Notes: generated from the sequence alone by a model not told the origin. Positions 35,536 to 46,072 are shown, counted from the stretch's first letter. The stretch: DNA of 64,000 nucleotides from Mesorhizobium sp. (GCA_004020875.1 SAPZ01000014.1:89571-153570); one strand, 5' to 3'. Program-made: numbers and translations.

Positions 35536-35681
35536 CCGTCTCGGCTTCGCCGAGCCACCTCTCCCCGATCGACGGGGTAGAGGAAAGGCGCCAGGCTTTT
35601 TTTGCCGTCGACGCTCGTCCAGCAACGCTCCCTTCCTTTCCCTCCGGAGGGGGGAAAGGTGGCGCTGCGAAGCAGCGACGG
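35536..35681. repeat. Palindromic intergenic element (MITE- or RIME-like), 31-bp inverted ends
   Basis: The gap 35416-35787 has no gene I can support. It holds an element with inverted ends at 35536-35566 and 35651-35681. Each end has a small hairpin (CTCGGCTTCGCCGAG; CGCTGCGAAGCAGCG) next to CCACCT-TCCCC or its complement. The hairpin arms differ between the ends but keep their pairing, which points to selection on structure. The middle has a run of seven T. Confidence 0.65.
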
Positions 35682-35787
35682 ATTGGGGGAACCACGTGGC
35701 GATCAAGCCGAGGCCTGATCAGTCAGTCACAGAACATGAGTTCATTGCCTAGCCCGGCTTTGCCGGGGGCGAGGAAATGTGCCGCGC

Positions 35788-36363
35788 CTACCCCCTCTTC
35801 CCCGTCAGCGTCATGTCGAAATCGACGACGTTGGAATAGAGCGGCGTCCCGACATCCATTCCGTAGCGTGACCGCAGCACCTTGCCGGTGACGTGGAATT
35901 TGATCGTGCCGGATTTCAGCCCGCCGAGCTCGGCGGTGAATTTTTCCGGAAACGTCTTGCCGCGCGCCGTCAGCCGGCCGGTCACGACCGCCGTCGTGTC
36001 GCCGGTGCGCGTCACGTTTGTAGAGCGGAACTGTATTTCCGGATTGTTGGCCGCGTCGAACACCGCGTCGGAACGCAGGAAGGCGTCGATGCGGCCCTGC
36101 CCGGTACCGACGCTCTCAGGATAAATGGTGAGGTCGACCTTCGAGTGGCCGACATCGCCATTGTCGATGCGGATCGTGCCCTTGAAGCGGCCGAAGGCGC
36201 CGTCGAAACCGCCGCCGCCGGCCTTGCCGATGGTGAAGCGGATCGAGGAGCCCGACGGGCTGATCGTGTAGCTGCCGGCGGCGTCGCTGAGCGCCACAGC
36301 GGCAACGGCAGGCACGGCAAAGCAAGCGGCAAAAGCCGCCATTCCGAGGATGCGCGCGTTCAT
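35788..36363 (-). CDS. YceI-family periplasmic lipid-binding protein
   Basis: A 191-residue exported protein: signal peptide in residues 1-22 (MNARILGMAAFAACFAVPAV then AAVAL), then the YceI lipocalin-like barrel with YTISPSGSSIRFTIGKAG, GRFKGTIRI, SKVDLTIYPESVGTG and the FRSTNV and VTGRLTARGKTF strands. YceI proteins bind polyisoprenoids in the periplasm. It follows a cytochrome b561 gene by 61 bases, the standard partner, and the pair is likely one operon. Confidence 0.93.
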   Translation of the reverse strand: MNARILGMAAFAACFAVPAVAAVALSDAAGSYTISPSGSSIRFTIGKAGGGGFDGAFGRFKGTIRIDNGDVGHSKVDLTIYPESVGTGQGRIDAFLRSDAVFDAANNPEIQFRSTNVTRTGDTTAVVTGRLTARGKTFPEKFTAELGGLKSGTIKFHVTGKVLRSRYGMDVGTPLYSNVVDFDMTLTGKRG

Positions 36364-36424
36364 GGGTTTGTTCCTTCCGCAGCTTTTCTGCGTTCTCGCC
36401 CCACCAACGAATGATGGCGCGGTT

Positions 36425-36994
36425 CTATTCCCTGCCTGACGAAGGTGTGATCATCCGTGTCAGCACGCTATCGCGCAGCAGGAAATGATGGCGCAGCGCA
36501 GCCGCGATATGCAACGCCACCAGCGCGATGCCGGCATAGGCGAGATACCAATGCGCGGAAGCCCAAAAGCTCTCCGCGGCGTCGGATTCGGCGAGCGGAA
36601 GATTGGGCATCACGAACAGATCGAAGGGCATGGTCGGGATTTCCAACGTCGATACCGACACCAGCGCCCAGCCCGAGAGCGGCAGCGCGATCTGGAAGGC
36701 ATAGAGCGCGAAATGCGCCAGCGGCGCGGTCCTACGTTCCAGCGTTCCCACCGAGCCCGGCAGTACCGGGGACGCATTGCCGAGCCGCCAGGCGATGCGC
36801 ACGATGATCAGTCCCAGCAGCAGGAAGCCGAAGGATTTGTGCAGCTGGATCAGCTCAAAGGATGTCCGCTGGCTTGCCGTGCGCACCATGACGACGCCGA
36901 GCGCGAACTGGCCGATGAAGATGACGCCGATCAGCCAGTGCAGGATGATCATCGGCCAGCCATAGCGGGTGGGGGTGTTGGTGAGGGAACGCAT
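36425..36994 (-). CDS. Cytochrome b561
   Basis: A 189-residue four-helix membrane cytochrome b. Candidate haem ligands are His19 (IILHWLIGVIFIGQF), His52 (QLHKSFGFLL), His147-148 region (ASAHWYLAYAG) and His160-162 region (VALHIAAALRHH), the usual spacing for the family. It probably carries electrons from quinol in the inner membrane and is paired with the YceI protein downstream. Confidence 0.93.
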   Translation of the reverse strand: MRSLTNTPTRYGWPMIILHWLIGVIFIGQFALGVVMVRTASQRTSFELIQLHKSFGFLLLGLIIVRIAWRLGNASPVLPGSVGTLERRTAPLAHFALYAFQIALPLSGWALVSVSTLEIPTMPFDLFVMPNLPLAESDAAESFWASAHWYLAYAGIALVALHIAAALRHHFLLRDSVLTRMITPSSGRE

Positions 36995-37087
36995 GCGAGG
37001 CGAACGAAGCCGGTGGCAGCTTTCTTCCGCCTCTGCCTGAAGGCGGGCTGCGCTGCCGGATGCAATTGTACCTTTCGCGGGGACGAG

Positions 37088-37978
37088 CTACCCGTTCACC
37101 TTGAAGAAATCCACGAACGCTCTGAGCGCCGGCCGCATCTGGCGACGGCTCGGATAATAGACGAAGAAGCCGTCGAAGGCAGGACACCAGTCCTCCAGCA
37201 CGCGGATGAGCCTTCCGTCGGCGAGCGGCGCGCGGGCATAAGGTTCAAAGACGAAGGCGAGGCCTGCCCCGTCGATGGCCGCTTGGGCGATCAGATGGTC
37301 CTCGTCTAGAATCAGTGGCCCTTCGACCGCTATCTCGATTTCCTCGCCGCCCTTCTCGAACTCCCAGCGATAAAGAATGCCGCTGGAAAAACGGAAGCGG
37401 ATGCAGCGATGGTCGGCGAGATCTCGGGGATGGCGCGGCTTCGGCATGGAAGCGAAATAGGATGGCGCGGCGACCACCGCGCCGCGGAGGTCGGGCCCGA
37501 TGCGCACCGCGATCATGTCGCGCTGCAGGCTTTCGCCGAGGCGCACGCCGGCGTCGAAGCCGCCTTCGACAACGTCGGTGAAGCGATCCTCGATGACGAT
37601 CTCCAGCACGATATCGGGATAGGCCGCGGCAAAGGCGCCGAGCCTGGGCGTCAGCGTCAGGTGGGCGGCCGTGCGCGGCACGGTGAGCCGCAGATTGCCC
37701 GCCGGCCTGTCGCGCGCCTCGACCGCCGTCTCCAGAGCGAGGTCGATCTCGGACAGAGCCGGGCGCAGCCGTTCGAGAAGCTGCGCCCCTTCTTCGGTCG
37801 GCGCGACGCTGCGCGTGCTGCGCGCCAGAAGCCGCACGCCGAGCCGCGCTTCCAGGCTCGACACCGCGTGGCTGACCGCCGAGGGCGCGATGCCGAGCTC
37901 GCGCGCCGCGCCGCGAAAGCTGGCGCACTGGGCGACGGTGGCGAGTACGGCGAGCTGGGAGAGATTGGTCCGGTTCAT
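37088..37978 (-). CDS. LysR-family transcriptional regulator
   Basis: A 296-residue regulator. The N-terminal winged HTH is clear (LSQLAVLATVAQCASFRGAA, then LGIAPSAVSHAVSSLEARLG), with a LysR substrate-binding domain after about residue 90. ATG 37978 is chosen because the family begins a few residues before the helix; the open frame to 38080 overlaps the divergent gene. A T-N11-A box lies four bases upstream of the start, and the aldo/keto reductase gene diverges from it, so this is probably its activator or repressor. Confidence 0.92.
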   Translation of the reverse strand: MNRTNLSQLAVLATVAQCASFRGAARELGIAPSAVSHAVSSLEARLGVRLLARSTRSVAPTEEGAQLLERLRPALSEIDLALETAVEARDRPAGNLRLTVPRTAAHLTLTPRLGAFAAAYPDIVLEIVIEDRFTDVVEGGFDAGVRLGESLQRDMIAVRIGPDLRGAVVAAPSYFASMPKPRHPRDLADHRCIRFRFSSGILYRWEFEKGGEEIEIAVEGPLILDEDHLIAQAAIDGAGLAFVFEPYARAPLADGRLIRVLEDWCPAFDGFFVYYPSRRQMRPALRAFVDFFKVNG

Positions 37979-37981
37979 TGA

Positions 37982-37994
37982 TCTATATCTTAGA
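37982..37994. promoter_or_regulatory. LysR-type T-N11-A box
   Basis: TCTA-TATCT-TAGA is a perfect 4-bp inverted repeat with T and A 11 bases apart, the consensus recognition form for LysR proteins. It lies in the 96-base region between the LysR gene and the aldo/keto reductase gene. Confidence 0.55.
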
Positions 37995-38074
37995 ACAAGC
38001 TGTGCAAAGAAGAGCCGATTATCGAACGGATTGCAAGGCCTTATGTCCTGCCCATCGCAACAAGGAGATGCGCC

Positions 38075-39070
<996 letters not shown>

Positions 39071-39138
39071 GCAAAGGGCGCTTCGGCCTTTCGTTGAGAG
39101 GTAGGGCCTCGCGCCGACGTTTCTTATCTCTGCACCCT

Positions 39139-39744
39139 CTACCACGGCACCACCTCAATCTCCGGCCAGCACGCCTGCGCCCTTCTCCCCTTCGTCTCGT
39201 GGGTCCGCTGATTGTCCAGCACCCTGTTCGGCGTGATCCGAAACGAAAAGATATCATCCAGCCCAAACGGCGCCACCAATTCTAGGGTCCCGTCACTGCC
39301 GTACCGCACTCCCACCGCATGCGTCTTCGACGCGAAATAGCTGACGGATTCGCTCGAACTCGCATAGCGCGAGCATGCCCGGCCGAACTTCTGCGGATAC
39401 CACAGATGCACCCGCGCCTGGTTGCGCACCTCGACCGGCAACGGCAGCCCTTCGAAATGCGCCGCCGCCCGACGGATCACCGCGTCCTCGGCCTCGTAGG
39501 AAAGATCGGCGTCGTCGAAATAGAACAGGTCGACATCCCTGATGCCGTAGCCCGGCGGCTTGCCGGTGAGATAGTTCCACACGCTGTTGTAGAGCGCGCC
39601 GGAAACCACCAGCCAATCCGGCAAGGCAAGTTCCCGCACCTGCGCCAGCGTCTCGGCCAACAGCGGGTCGGCCGCGATGATGCCGAGGAAAGCCGCGCGT
39701 TGCGTTTCGAAGGGAAGGCCGGAGTAGCGGAGGTGGTCCATCAC
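39139..39744 (-). CDS. Nucleotidyltransferase-family protein (DUF925/NTP_transf_6-like)
   Basis: A 201-residue protein. The region WLVVSGALYNSVWNYLTG and IRDVDLFYFDDADLSYEAED look like a nucleotidyltransferase-fold core with an Asp pair (RDVDLFYFDD), as in the DUF925 family, and APFGLDDIFSFRITPN lies near the C-terminus. Enzyme activity is not established for the family. Met2 is an equally good start. It lies 36 bases after pheT on the same strand and may read through from it. Confidence 0.82.
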   Translation of the reverse strand: MMDHLRYSGLPFETQRAAFLGIIAADPLLAETLAQVRELALPDWLVVSGALYNSVWNYLTGKPPGYGIRDVDLFYFDDADLSYEAEDAVIRRAAAHFEGLPLPVEVRNQARVHLWYPQKFGRACSRYASSSESVSYFASKTHAVGVRYGSDGTLELVAPFGLDDIFSFRITPNRVLDNQRTHETKGRRAQACWPEIEVVPW

Positions 39745-39780
39745 CCTTTGGAGGGCGATTCGCCACCTTCCGGCAATCCC

Positions 39781-42189
39781 TTATGCTCTGAGCACGCCGC
39801 CCGTCTGCTTGTTGACATTATCGACGATGCGCTTGGCCAGCGCCTCGAAATCCTCGTCGGTCAGCGTCTTTTCTACCGGCTGGATCGACACCTCGATGGC
39901 GATCGACTTCTTGGCTTCGCCGAGCGACGCGCCCTCGAAGACGTCGAACACCGAAACGCCGGTGACCAGCTTCTTGTCGGCGGCGAGCGCCGCCCGCACC
40001 AGCGTGCCGGCCTCGACCGTTCTTTCGACGACGAAGGCGAAGTCGCGCTTCACCGCCTGGAAGGGCGACAGCTCCAGCTTCGGCTTGGTGCGCGTCGGCT
40101 TGGCCTTCGGCTCCGGCACGGCGTCGACGAAAACCTCGAAGCCGCAGATCGGGCCGGACGCGTCGAGCCCGTCCAGCGTCTTCGGATGGAACTCGCCGAA
40201 CGTGCCGAGCACCGTCTTGGGGCCGAGCTTGATCGTGCCGGAGCGGCCGGGATGGTACCAGGCGGGGCCGCCGGGCTCGATCTGCAGCCGGTCGACCGGA
40301 GCGCCGCAGGCTTCCAGTGCTGCGATCGCGTCCGCCTTGGCGTCGAACACGCCGACGGGCCCGGCATTGCCGGCCCAGCTGCGGCCCGAACCTTCGAGCT
40401 TGGCCGTGCCGCGCCGGACGCCCGCAGCGACGCGCCGCTGCTGATCGGCCAAGTCGCCCTCATAGGTGCCGGAGACCTCGAACAGCGCCACGTCGCCGAT
40501 GCCGCGGTCGGCATTGCGCTGCGCCGCGGCGATCAGGCCGGGCAGCAGCGAAGGCCGCATGTCGGACATGTCGGCGGCGATCGGATTGGCGAGCTTCAGC
40601 GCCGTCTGGCCGCCGCCAAAGAGTTCGGCATGCTTGGCCGGGATGAACGACCAGGTCACGGCTTCCATCATGCCGCGCACGGCGAGCGCCCGCTTGGCCG
40701 CGCGGGTGCGCACCTGCAGCGTGGTCAGGATCTTGCCGTTGACGGCGTCATGCGAGGTCAGCGGCTGCGGCGCGATGTTGTCGACGCCGTGGATGCGCAT
40801 CACCTCCTCGACGAGATCGGCCTTGCCATCAATATCCGGCCGCCATGAGGGCACCGTCACCTTGAGGAGGTCGCCCGAGCCCTGTGGCTCGAAGCCGAGA
40901 CGGGTCAGGATGCCGAGGGTTTCTTCTTTTGGCACCTCGATGCCGGTCAGCCGCTTCACTTCCGGCAGCGGGAAGGAGACGATCATCGGCTTGTGTCCGG
41001 CATAGCCGGCAACCTCGATCTCAGAAGGCGTGCCGCCGCAGAAATCGAGCACCAGCTTCGTTGCGAGCTCCACGCCCGGCACCATGAATTCAGGGTCGAC
41101 GCCGCGCTCGAAGCGGTAGCGCGCGTCGGTGATGATGCCGAGCGCGCGGCCGGTGCGGGCCGTGGTGATCGGATCCCAGAGCGCCGATTCGATCAGCACA
41201 TCGGTGGTGTTCTCGTCGCAGCCCGAATGCTCGCCGCCCATGATGCCGGCGATCGATTCCACGCCATTGTCGTCGGCGATCACGCACATTTCGGGCGTCA
41301 GCGTGTATTCGCGTCCGTCGAGCGCCAGCACCTTCTCGCCGTCCCTGGCGCGACGCACCACGAGGTTGCCGGCGACCTTCTTCGCGTCGAACACATGCAG
41401 CGGCCGGCCGCGGTCGAAGGTGACGTAGTTGGTGATGTCGACCAGCGCGCTGATCGGCCGAAGCCCGATGGCGATCAGCCGCTGCTGCAGCCATTTCGGC
41501 GACGGGCCGTTCTTGACGCCCTTGACCAGCCTCAGCGCGAAGCCCGGGCAGAGCTCCGGTGCCTCGATCGTGACCTTGACCGGGCACAGGTCCTGGCCGG
41601 CATGCGGCATGATCGCGCCGCCGGTGAGCCGGCCGAGCCCGCTCGCCGCGAGGTCGCGGGCAATGCCGTAGACGCTGGTCGCATCCGGCCGGTTCGGCGT
41701 CAAATTGATCTCGATGACGGGATCGTCGAGATGCGCATAAGCCGCGAAGCTGGTGCCGACCGGCGCATCTTCGGGCAGGTCGATGATGCCGTTATGCTCG
41801 TCGGAGATCTGAAGCTCGCGCTCCGAGCACATCATGCCATGGCTCTCGACGCCGCGGATCTTGCCGACCGAGAGCGTCACGTCGATGCCCGGAACATAGG
41901 TGGCAGGCGCCGCGAAGGCGCCGATCAGGCCAGCGCGGGCATTGGGCGCGCCGCACACGACCTGCACCGGCGGCTTGCCGTTGCCGGTGTCGACGGTGAG
42001 CACCCGCAGCCGGTCGGCGTCGGGATGCTGCACCGCCGTCAGCACTTTGGCGATGACGAAAGGCTTCAGCCCCGCCTTGTCGTCGACATGTTCGACCTCG
42101 AGGCCGATCGCGGTCAGCCGCTCGACGATCTCGGCAAGCGAGGCGTCGGTCTCGAGATGGTCTTTGAGCCAGGAGAGGGTGAATTTCAT
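39781..42189 (-). CDS. pheT: Phenylalanine-tRNA ligase beta subunit
   Basis: An 802-residue subunit of the cytoplasmic (alpha-beta)2 enzyme that charges tRNA-Phe. The N-terminal EMAP-like tRNA-binding domain (about 39-148), the B3/B4 editing region, B5 domain and C-terminal anticodon-binding ferredoxin-fold ([24 protein letters not shown] onward) are in the normal order and length. Its ATG overlaps the stop of a GFA-family gene (ATGA) that separates it from pheS. Confidence 0.98.
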   Translation of the reverse strand: MKFTLSWLKDHLETDASLAEIVERLTAIGLEVEHVDDKAGLKPFVIAKVLTAVQHPDADRLRVLTVDTGNGKPPVQVVCGAPNARAGLIGAFAAPATYVPGIDVTLSVGKIRGVESHGMMCSERELQISDEHNGIIDLPEDAPVGTSFAAYAHLDDPVIEINLTPNRPDATSVYGIARDLAASGLGRLTGGAIMPHAGQDLCPVKVTIEAPELCPGFALRLVKGVKNGPSPKWLQQRLIAIGLRPISALVDITNYVTFDRGRPLHVFDAKKVAGNLVVRRARDGEKVLALDGREYTLTPEMCVIADDNGVESIAGIMGGEHSGCDENTTDVLIESALWDPITTARTGRALGIITDARYRFERGVDPEFMVPGVELATKLVLDFCGGTPSEIEVAGYAGHKPMIVSFPLPEVKRLTGIEVPKEETLGILTRLGFEPQGSGDLLKVTVPSWRPDIDGKADLVEEVMRIHGVDNIAPQPLTSHDAVNGKILTTLQVRTRAAKRALAVRGMMEAVTWSFIPAKHAELFGGGQTALKLANPIAADMSDMRPSLLPGLIAAAQRNADRGIGDVALFEVSGTYEGDLADQQRRVAAGVRRGTAKLEGSGRSWAGNAGPVGVFDAKADAIAALEACGAPVDRLQIEPGGPAWYHPGRSGTIKLGPKTVLGTFGEFHPKTLDGLDASGPICGFEVFVDAVPEPKAKPTRTKPKLELSPFQAVKRDFAFVVERTVEAGTLVRAALAADKKLVTGVSVFDVFEGASLGEAKKSIAIEVSIQPVEKTLTDEDFEALAKRIVDNVNKQTGGVLRA

Positions 42190-42623
42190 GGTTCTGTTCC
42201 GTTCGGTCCTTGCCCTTCAGGTCGGGGCACGCTTGTCTTCAGATGCCTGGGCAAATCGTCCGGCATGTGCAGGAAGGGCAGTTGCTCACGCACATAGGCA
42301 TGTAGCGTCGGCTTGAAATAGGCCGGCATGTCCATGGCGCCGAGCATGAAATAGATCCGGTTGTCGAGCCGCCGGTCGACATAGGCGATCGGCGAGCCGC
42401 AAAAGCCGCAGAAGGAGCGCTCCACCGGGCCGTTGCGGTAGCTCTTCAGCGATTTGCCTTCGAGCGTGACCTGGTCGGCCATGAAGCCGACAAAGGCCGA
42501 CACCGGCGCGCCGCTGGCGCGCCGGCAGTCGCCGCAATGGCAATAGCTGATGTGGTGCGGCTCGGCCGAGGCCTGGAACCGCACCGCGCCGCAACGGCAG
42601 CCGCCGGTGTGAGGTGCCGTCAT
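42186..42623 (-). CDS. GFA-family (Mss4-like) zinc-binding protein between pheS and pheT
   Basis: A 145-residue protein of the glutathione-dependent formaldehyde-activating (GFA) fold. Zinc ligands are visible as C9-x-C11 ([10 protein letters not shown]), C28-x-C30-x-x-C33 ([10 protein letters not shown]) and a later CGFCGSPI. Real substrates of most members are unknown. It overlaps pheS upstream and pheT downstream, each by ATGA, so it must be co-translated with the synthetase subunits. Confidence 0.92.
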   Translation of the reverse strand: MTAPHTGGCRCGAVRFQASAEPHHISYCHCGDCRRASGAPVSAFVGFMADQVTLEGKSLKSYRNGPVERSFCGFCGSPIAYVDRRLDNRIYFMLGAMDMPAYFKPTLHAYVREQLPFLHMPDDLPRHLKTSVPRPEGQGPNGTEP

Positions 42624-43717
42624 GCAGACAGCCCCCCGAACAGCGTCGGCAGATCGAGCGGCCGGAAGCCGTAATGCGACAGCCAGCGCACATCGGCGTC
42701 GAAGAAGGCGCGCAGGTCCGGCATGCCGTATTTCAGCATGGCGATGCGGTCGATGCCCATGCCCCAGGCAAAGCCTTGATATTCGTCGGGATCGAGGCCG
42801 CCGTAACGCAGCACGTTGGGATGCACCATGCCGCAGCCCAGGATCTCCATCCAGTCGGAACCTTCGCCGAAGCGCACTTCGCCTGGACGTGAGCGGTCGC
42901 ACTGGATGTCGACCTCGAGGCTGGGCTCGGTGAACGGAAAGAAGGACGGGCGGAAGCGCATCTTGACGCTCGGCACCTCGAAGAATGCCTTGCAGAACTC
43001 CTCCAGCACCCACTTCATGTTGGCGATGTTCGCGGATCTGTCGATCACCAGCCCTTCGACCTGGTGGAACATGGGCGAATGCGTGGCGTCGGAATCCTGC
43101 CGGTAGGTCTTGCCGGGGATGACGATGCGGATCGGCGGCTTCTGCCGCTCCATGGTGCGGATCTGCACGGGCGAGGTGTGCGTGCGCAACAGCTTACGCT
43201 CGCCCTTCTCGTCCGGCTGGAAGAAGAAGGTGTCGTGCATCTCGCGCGCCGGATGTCCCTCGGGGAAATTCAGCGCGGTGAAATTGTAATGGTCGGTCTC
43301 GATATCCGGACCTTCGGCGATCGAGAAGCCGAGATCGCCGAAGATCGCCGCGATCTCGTCGATCACCTGGCTGATCGGATGGATGCGCCCGCGCTCGGCC
43401 GGCGACTGGCGCACAGGGAGTGTGACATCGACCTTCTCGGCGGCGAGCCGGGCGGCGATCGCCACATCCTTCAGCTCCGCCTTGCGCTGGGTGAGCGCCT
43501 CGGTGACGCGGTTCTTGAGGCCGTTGATCGCCGGGCCCTTCACCTGCCGCTCCTCGGCGCTCATGGCGCCCAGCGTCTTCAGCATTTCGGAGACCGAGCC
43601 CTTCTTGCCCAGCGCCGAGACGCGCACCGCCTCGATCGCGGCCTCGTCCGCGGCCGCCGCGATCTCGGCGAGCAAAGAAGCTTCCAGGGCTTCAAGATTT
43701 CCAGCAGTGGCGTTCAC
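42620..43717 (-). CDS. pheS: Phenylalanine-tRNA ligase alpha subunit
   Basis: The catalytic class II subunit. Motif 2 ([11 protein letters not shown]) and motif 3 ([13 protein letters not shown]) are clear, with an N-terminal coiled-coil for tRNA binding. The frame is open to an ATG at 43786, but that lies against the T-run of a terminator. The GTG at 43717 ([18 protein letters not shown]) with AGAGAG seven bases upstream gives a normal 365-residue protein. ATG 43753 is a second alternative. The stop overlaps the GFA gene. Confidence 0.95.
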   Translation of the reverse strand: MNATAGNLEALEASLLAEIAAAADEAAIEAVRVSALGKKGSVSEMLKTLGAMSAEERQVKGPAINGLKNRVTEALTQRKAELKDVAIAARLAAEKVDVTLPVRQSPAERGRIHPISQVIDEIAAIFGDLGFSIAEGPDIETDHYNFTALNFPEGHPAREMHDTFFFQPDEKGERKLLRTHTSPVQIRTMERQKPPIRIVIPGKTYRQDSDATHSPMFHQVEGLVIDRSANIANMKWVLEEFCKAFFEVPSVKMRFRPSFFPFTEPSLEVDIQCDRSRPGEVRFGEGSDWMEILGCGMVHPNVLRYGGLDPDEYQGFAWGMGIDRIAMLKYGMPDLRAFFDADVRWLSHYGFRPLDLPTLFGGLSA

Positions 43718-43784
43718 GGCGAAACTCTCTTCGTTCGGGCGGACAGCACCCATGTGGTGCGTCACCATCTTGGTTTGATCAGGC

Positions 43785-43821
43785 AAAAGAAAAACCCGCG
43801 CCAGCCGTGCCAGCGCGGGTT
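43785..43821 (-). terminator. Intrinsic terminator between rplT and pheS
   Basis: On the minus strand a perfect 9-bp stem AACCCGCGC/GCGCGGGTT (43821-43813 with 43801-43793) is followed by a T-rich tract (TTTTTCTTTT). It lies 39 bases after rplT. It ends the L35-L20 transcript, or could act as an attenuator for pheS; no leader peptide or T-box is visible. Confidence 0.8.
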
Positions 43822-43859
43822 CCCCAAATCAGTACTAGAAATGCTTGGGAAGCGCTGGC

Positions 43860-44261
43860 TTAGGCGACAGCGCTCTCAAAAGCATTCGGCGTGGTGTTCT
43901 TCAGATATTCGAGCGCGACCTTGGCCTTGGCGACCAGCGCGGCGAAAGCCTGCGGCTCGTGGATGGCCATGTCCGAAAGGATCTTGCGGTCGATCTCGAT
44001 GCCGGCCTTGTTGAGGCCGTCGATGAAGCGGCCATAGGTCAGGCCGTGCTCATGCACCGCCGCGTTGATGCGCTGGATCCACAGCGCGCGGAACGAGCGC
44101 TTGCGGTTCTTGCGGTCGCGGTAGGCATACTGCAGCGACTTCTCCACCGCCTGCTTGGCGATGCGGATGGTGTTCTTGCGGCGGCCGTAGAAGCCCTTGG
44201 CGGCTTTCAGGACCTTCTTGTGCTTGGCGTGGGCGGTGACGCCTCTCTTTACGCGTGCCAT
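43860..44261 (-). CDS. rplT: 50S ribosomal protein L20
   Basis: A 133-residue basic ribosomal protein ([19 protein letters not shown] start; [20 protein letters not shown] mid-region), full length for L20. It binds 23S rRNA early in assembly. It follows rpmI by 37 bases and is followed by an intrinsic terminator. Confidence 0.98.
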   Translation of the reverse strand: MARVKRGVTAHAKHKKVLKAAKGFYGRRKNTIRIAKQAVEKSLQYAYRDRKNRKRSFRALWIQRINAAVHEHGLTYGRFIDGLNKAGIEIDRKILSDMAIHEPQAFAALVAKAKVALEYLKNTTPNAFESAVA

Positions 44262-44298
44262 GTCATGATCTCCTTAAACGCTGTCCAGACCGAAATGC

Positions 44299-44502
44299 TC
44301 AGAGGCCGTTCGGCAGAAAATTCTTGATGACCTTCTTGCCGTCCGGTTCAGCCAGAACCATCGTGCCGCGGGCATCGCGAATGAACTTGTTGGAACGCTT
44401 GATCATGCCGTGGCGCTTGCCGGCGGCAGCCGACAGCACCTTGCCGGTGGCAGTAATCTTGAACCGCTTCTTGGCGGCCGATTTGGTCTTCATCTTGGGC
44501 AT
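44299..44502 (-). CDS. rpmI: 50S ribosomal protein L35
   Basis: A 67-residue basic ribosomal protein ([20 protein letters not shown]). ATG 44502 with GAAAGGAAAGCAAA just upstream is the true start; the longer frame to 44574 lacks family similarity. It forms an operon with rplT. A strong hairpin lies 77 bases upstream. Confidence 0.97.
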   Translation of the reverse strand: MPKMKTKSAAKKRFKITATGKVLSAAAGKRHGMIKRSNKFIRDARGTMVLAEPDGKKVIKNFLPNGL

Positions 44503-44578
44503 TTTGCTTTCCTTTCGTAGGGGCCCACAATCGGGCCGATGTTCGCTTCGGGCCGACCAAAGCCCGAAAAGCAAAATG

Positions 44579-44610
44579 AAACCGCCACGGCATGCCCTGC
44601 CGGGCGGTTT
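44579..44610. terminator. Bidirectional hairpin between ICMT-like gene and rpmI
   Basis: AAACCGCC-a-CGGCA (44579-44592) and TGCCG-GGCGGTTT (44598-44610) form a 13-bp stem with one bulge and a five-base loop. T-rich sequence follows on both strands (GGTTTTC on plus; GTTTCATTTTGCTTTT on minus). It probably ends the upstream methyltransferase transcript and could also act in the rpmI leader. Confidence 0.6.
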
Positions 44611-44685
44611 TCTGGAACGGCGGTCCTATAGATCAAAGACGGCCGGTGTGCAACACCTCAACGAGTGCGTTGCCCTGTCCCGTGG

Positions 44686-45333
44686 TCAGGGCAGCGTGAA
44701 CCACACCGGCAGCATGCCCGACTGCTGCATGCCGTCGATCAGTTCGAAGGCCGGCAGCGCCACCAGGAACACCAGCCCGTCAAGCAGGGTGTTCAACAGC
44801 AGTCGCGGCTTGAAGCCGTCGGTGTCGCCCTCCTGGTAGAGCCTGGGGTTCGGGAAGAAGCGCGGCACGTTGGAGAGATACGCCGCATAAGGGGCGCCGA
44901 GAACTTCTTTCAGATACCGTTCCTCGCGCAGGATAACGATGTGGAACGCGCCGGCGCACAGCAGCGCAAAGAGAATGATGCCTGAAAACGAGCCGATCTG
45001 CGCGCCGACGCCGGCGGCTGCCACCGTCGAGAACAGATAGAGCGGGTTGCGGGTGATCGAATAGGGCCCGCCGGTGACCACTTCGGAGGATTTGCGTCCG
45101 CCGATATAGAGCGTCGACCATAATCGCCCCACAATGCCGAGAAAGATCAAGAGCACACCGAACATCTCGATCGACTCGTGCATCGGCGTGTTGGGAGGGA
45201 ACGTCGACTGGCCGAACAAGAGCGCCGCAAACAGCACCACGATCAGCACCGCCAGCACGATCCGGCGCATATGCTGGTAGCCGCCCAACCCTTCCTTCTG
45301 GTTGTCGGCCGGGACCTTCACTTCATCGACCAT
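44686..45333 (-). CDS. Isoprenylcysteine carboxyl methyltransferase-family membrane protein
   Basis: A 215-residue membrane methyltransferase of the ICMT/PEMT superfamily. Membrane segments lie at about 22-40, 55-72, 100-135 and 185-205; the SAM-site signature TGGPYSITRNPLYL (residues 87-100) and the following EERYLKEVLGAPYAAY are typical. Substrate is probably a small or lipid molecule. ATG 45333 is used. The gene sits between infC and rpmI, which are adjacent in most bacteria, and is flanked by a GATCG-rich palindromic stretch and a hairpin. Confidence 0.85.
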   Translation of the reverse strand: MVDEVKVPADNQKEGLGGYQHMRRIVLAVLIVVLFAALLFGQSTFPPNTPMHESIEMFGVLLIFLGIVGRLWSTLYIGGRKSSEVVTGGPYSITRNPLYLFSTVAAAGVGAQIGSFSGIILFALLCAGAFHIVILREERYLKEVLGAPYAAYLSNVPRFFPNPRLYQEGDTDGFKPRLLLNTLLDGLVFLVALPAFELIDGMQQSGMLPVWFTLP

Positions 45334-45354
45334 GATCCATTCCGACCGTCGATT

Positions 45355-45440
45355 TGCTCGCGATCGGGAAAACCCGATCGTCGAGATTGCTCGCGATCGG
45401 ATTGAAAACAGGCGCCCCGCCGATCGTCGGGACGCCGTGC
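45355..45440. repeat. GATCG-rich inverted repeat region
   Basis: GCTCGCGATCGG occurs twice (45356-45367 and 45389-45400), and CGATCGGG-AAAA-CCCGATCG (45361-45380) folds into a perfect hairpin; a third GCCGATCGTCGG copy follows. It lies in the infC-ICMT gap of 202 bases. Function unknown; likely a remnant of a palindromic intergenic repeat. Confidence 0.45.
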
Positions 45441-45535
45441 CCGGCAATTCGGGCGAATTTTAGAGCGCGATATGAAGAGCCGGCAACTCTCGAAACCGCG
45501 ATGGACGCAACGCTTTGAGAGCCGCGCCTTCGCGG

Positions 45536-46072
45536 TCAGCGCGGCGCCAGAACCATCATCATCTGGCGGCCTTCGAGCTTCGGCTCCGCCTCGACCTTGG
45601 CGATCGTCGCCACTTCTTCGCGCACCTTGGCCAGAAGCTGCATGCCAAGCTCCATATGCGCCATCTCGCGGCCGCGGAAGCGCAGCGTCAGCTTGACCTT
45701 GTCGCCCTCCTCGAAGAAGCGCCGCACGGCCTTCATCTTGGTCTCGTAGTCATGGCTGTCGATGTTCGGGCGCATCTTGATCTCCTTGATCTCGATGACC
45801 TTCTGGTTCTTGCGCGCTTCGGCCGCCTTCTTCTGGTTGGCGTATTTCAGCTTGCCGAGATCGAGGATCTTGACGACGGGCGGCACAGCATTGGGCGATA
45901 TCTCGACAAGATCGAGCCCGGCCTCTTCAGCCAGCAGCAATGCGTCGTTGATGGAAACATCGCCGCGGTTCTGGCCTTCGGCGTCGATAAGCTGGACCCG
46001 GGGAACCCGGATGTCTCGGTTGGAGCGCGGCCCGTCTTTGGTGGGTGCCGCTGCTTTGAAAGGTCTGCGAAT
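45536..46072 (-). CDS. infC: Translation initiation factor IF-3 (AUU start)
   Basis: A 178-residue IF-3, matching E. coli length (180). The N-domain ([20 protein letters not shown]), linker and C-domain ([18 protein letters not shown]) are intact. The mature sequence begins [13 protein letters not shown] and the codon before it is ATT at 46072, preceded by GAGGAGA nine bases upstream. AUU is the known infC start used for IF-3 autoregulation. An in-frame ATG at 46168 would add 32 residues with no family similarity. Confidence 0.93.
   Translation of the reverse strand: MRRPFKAAAPTKDGPRSNRDIRVPRVQLIDAEGQNRGDVSINDALLLAEEAGLDLVEISPNAVPPVVKILDLGKLKYANQKKAAEARKNQKVIEIKEIKMRPNIDSHDYETKMKAVRRFFEEGDKVKLTLRFRGREMAHMELGMQLLAKVREEVATIAKVEAEPKLEGRQMMMVLAPR

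Noticed and set aside
43717-43860. T-box riboswitch or pheL leader peptide before pheS
   Set aside because: No T-box sequence and no Phe-rich short frame is visible; the structure is adequately explained as the rplT terminator.
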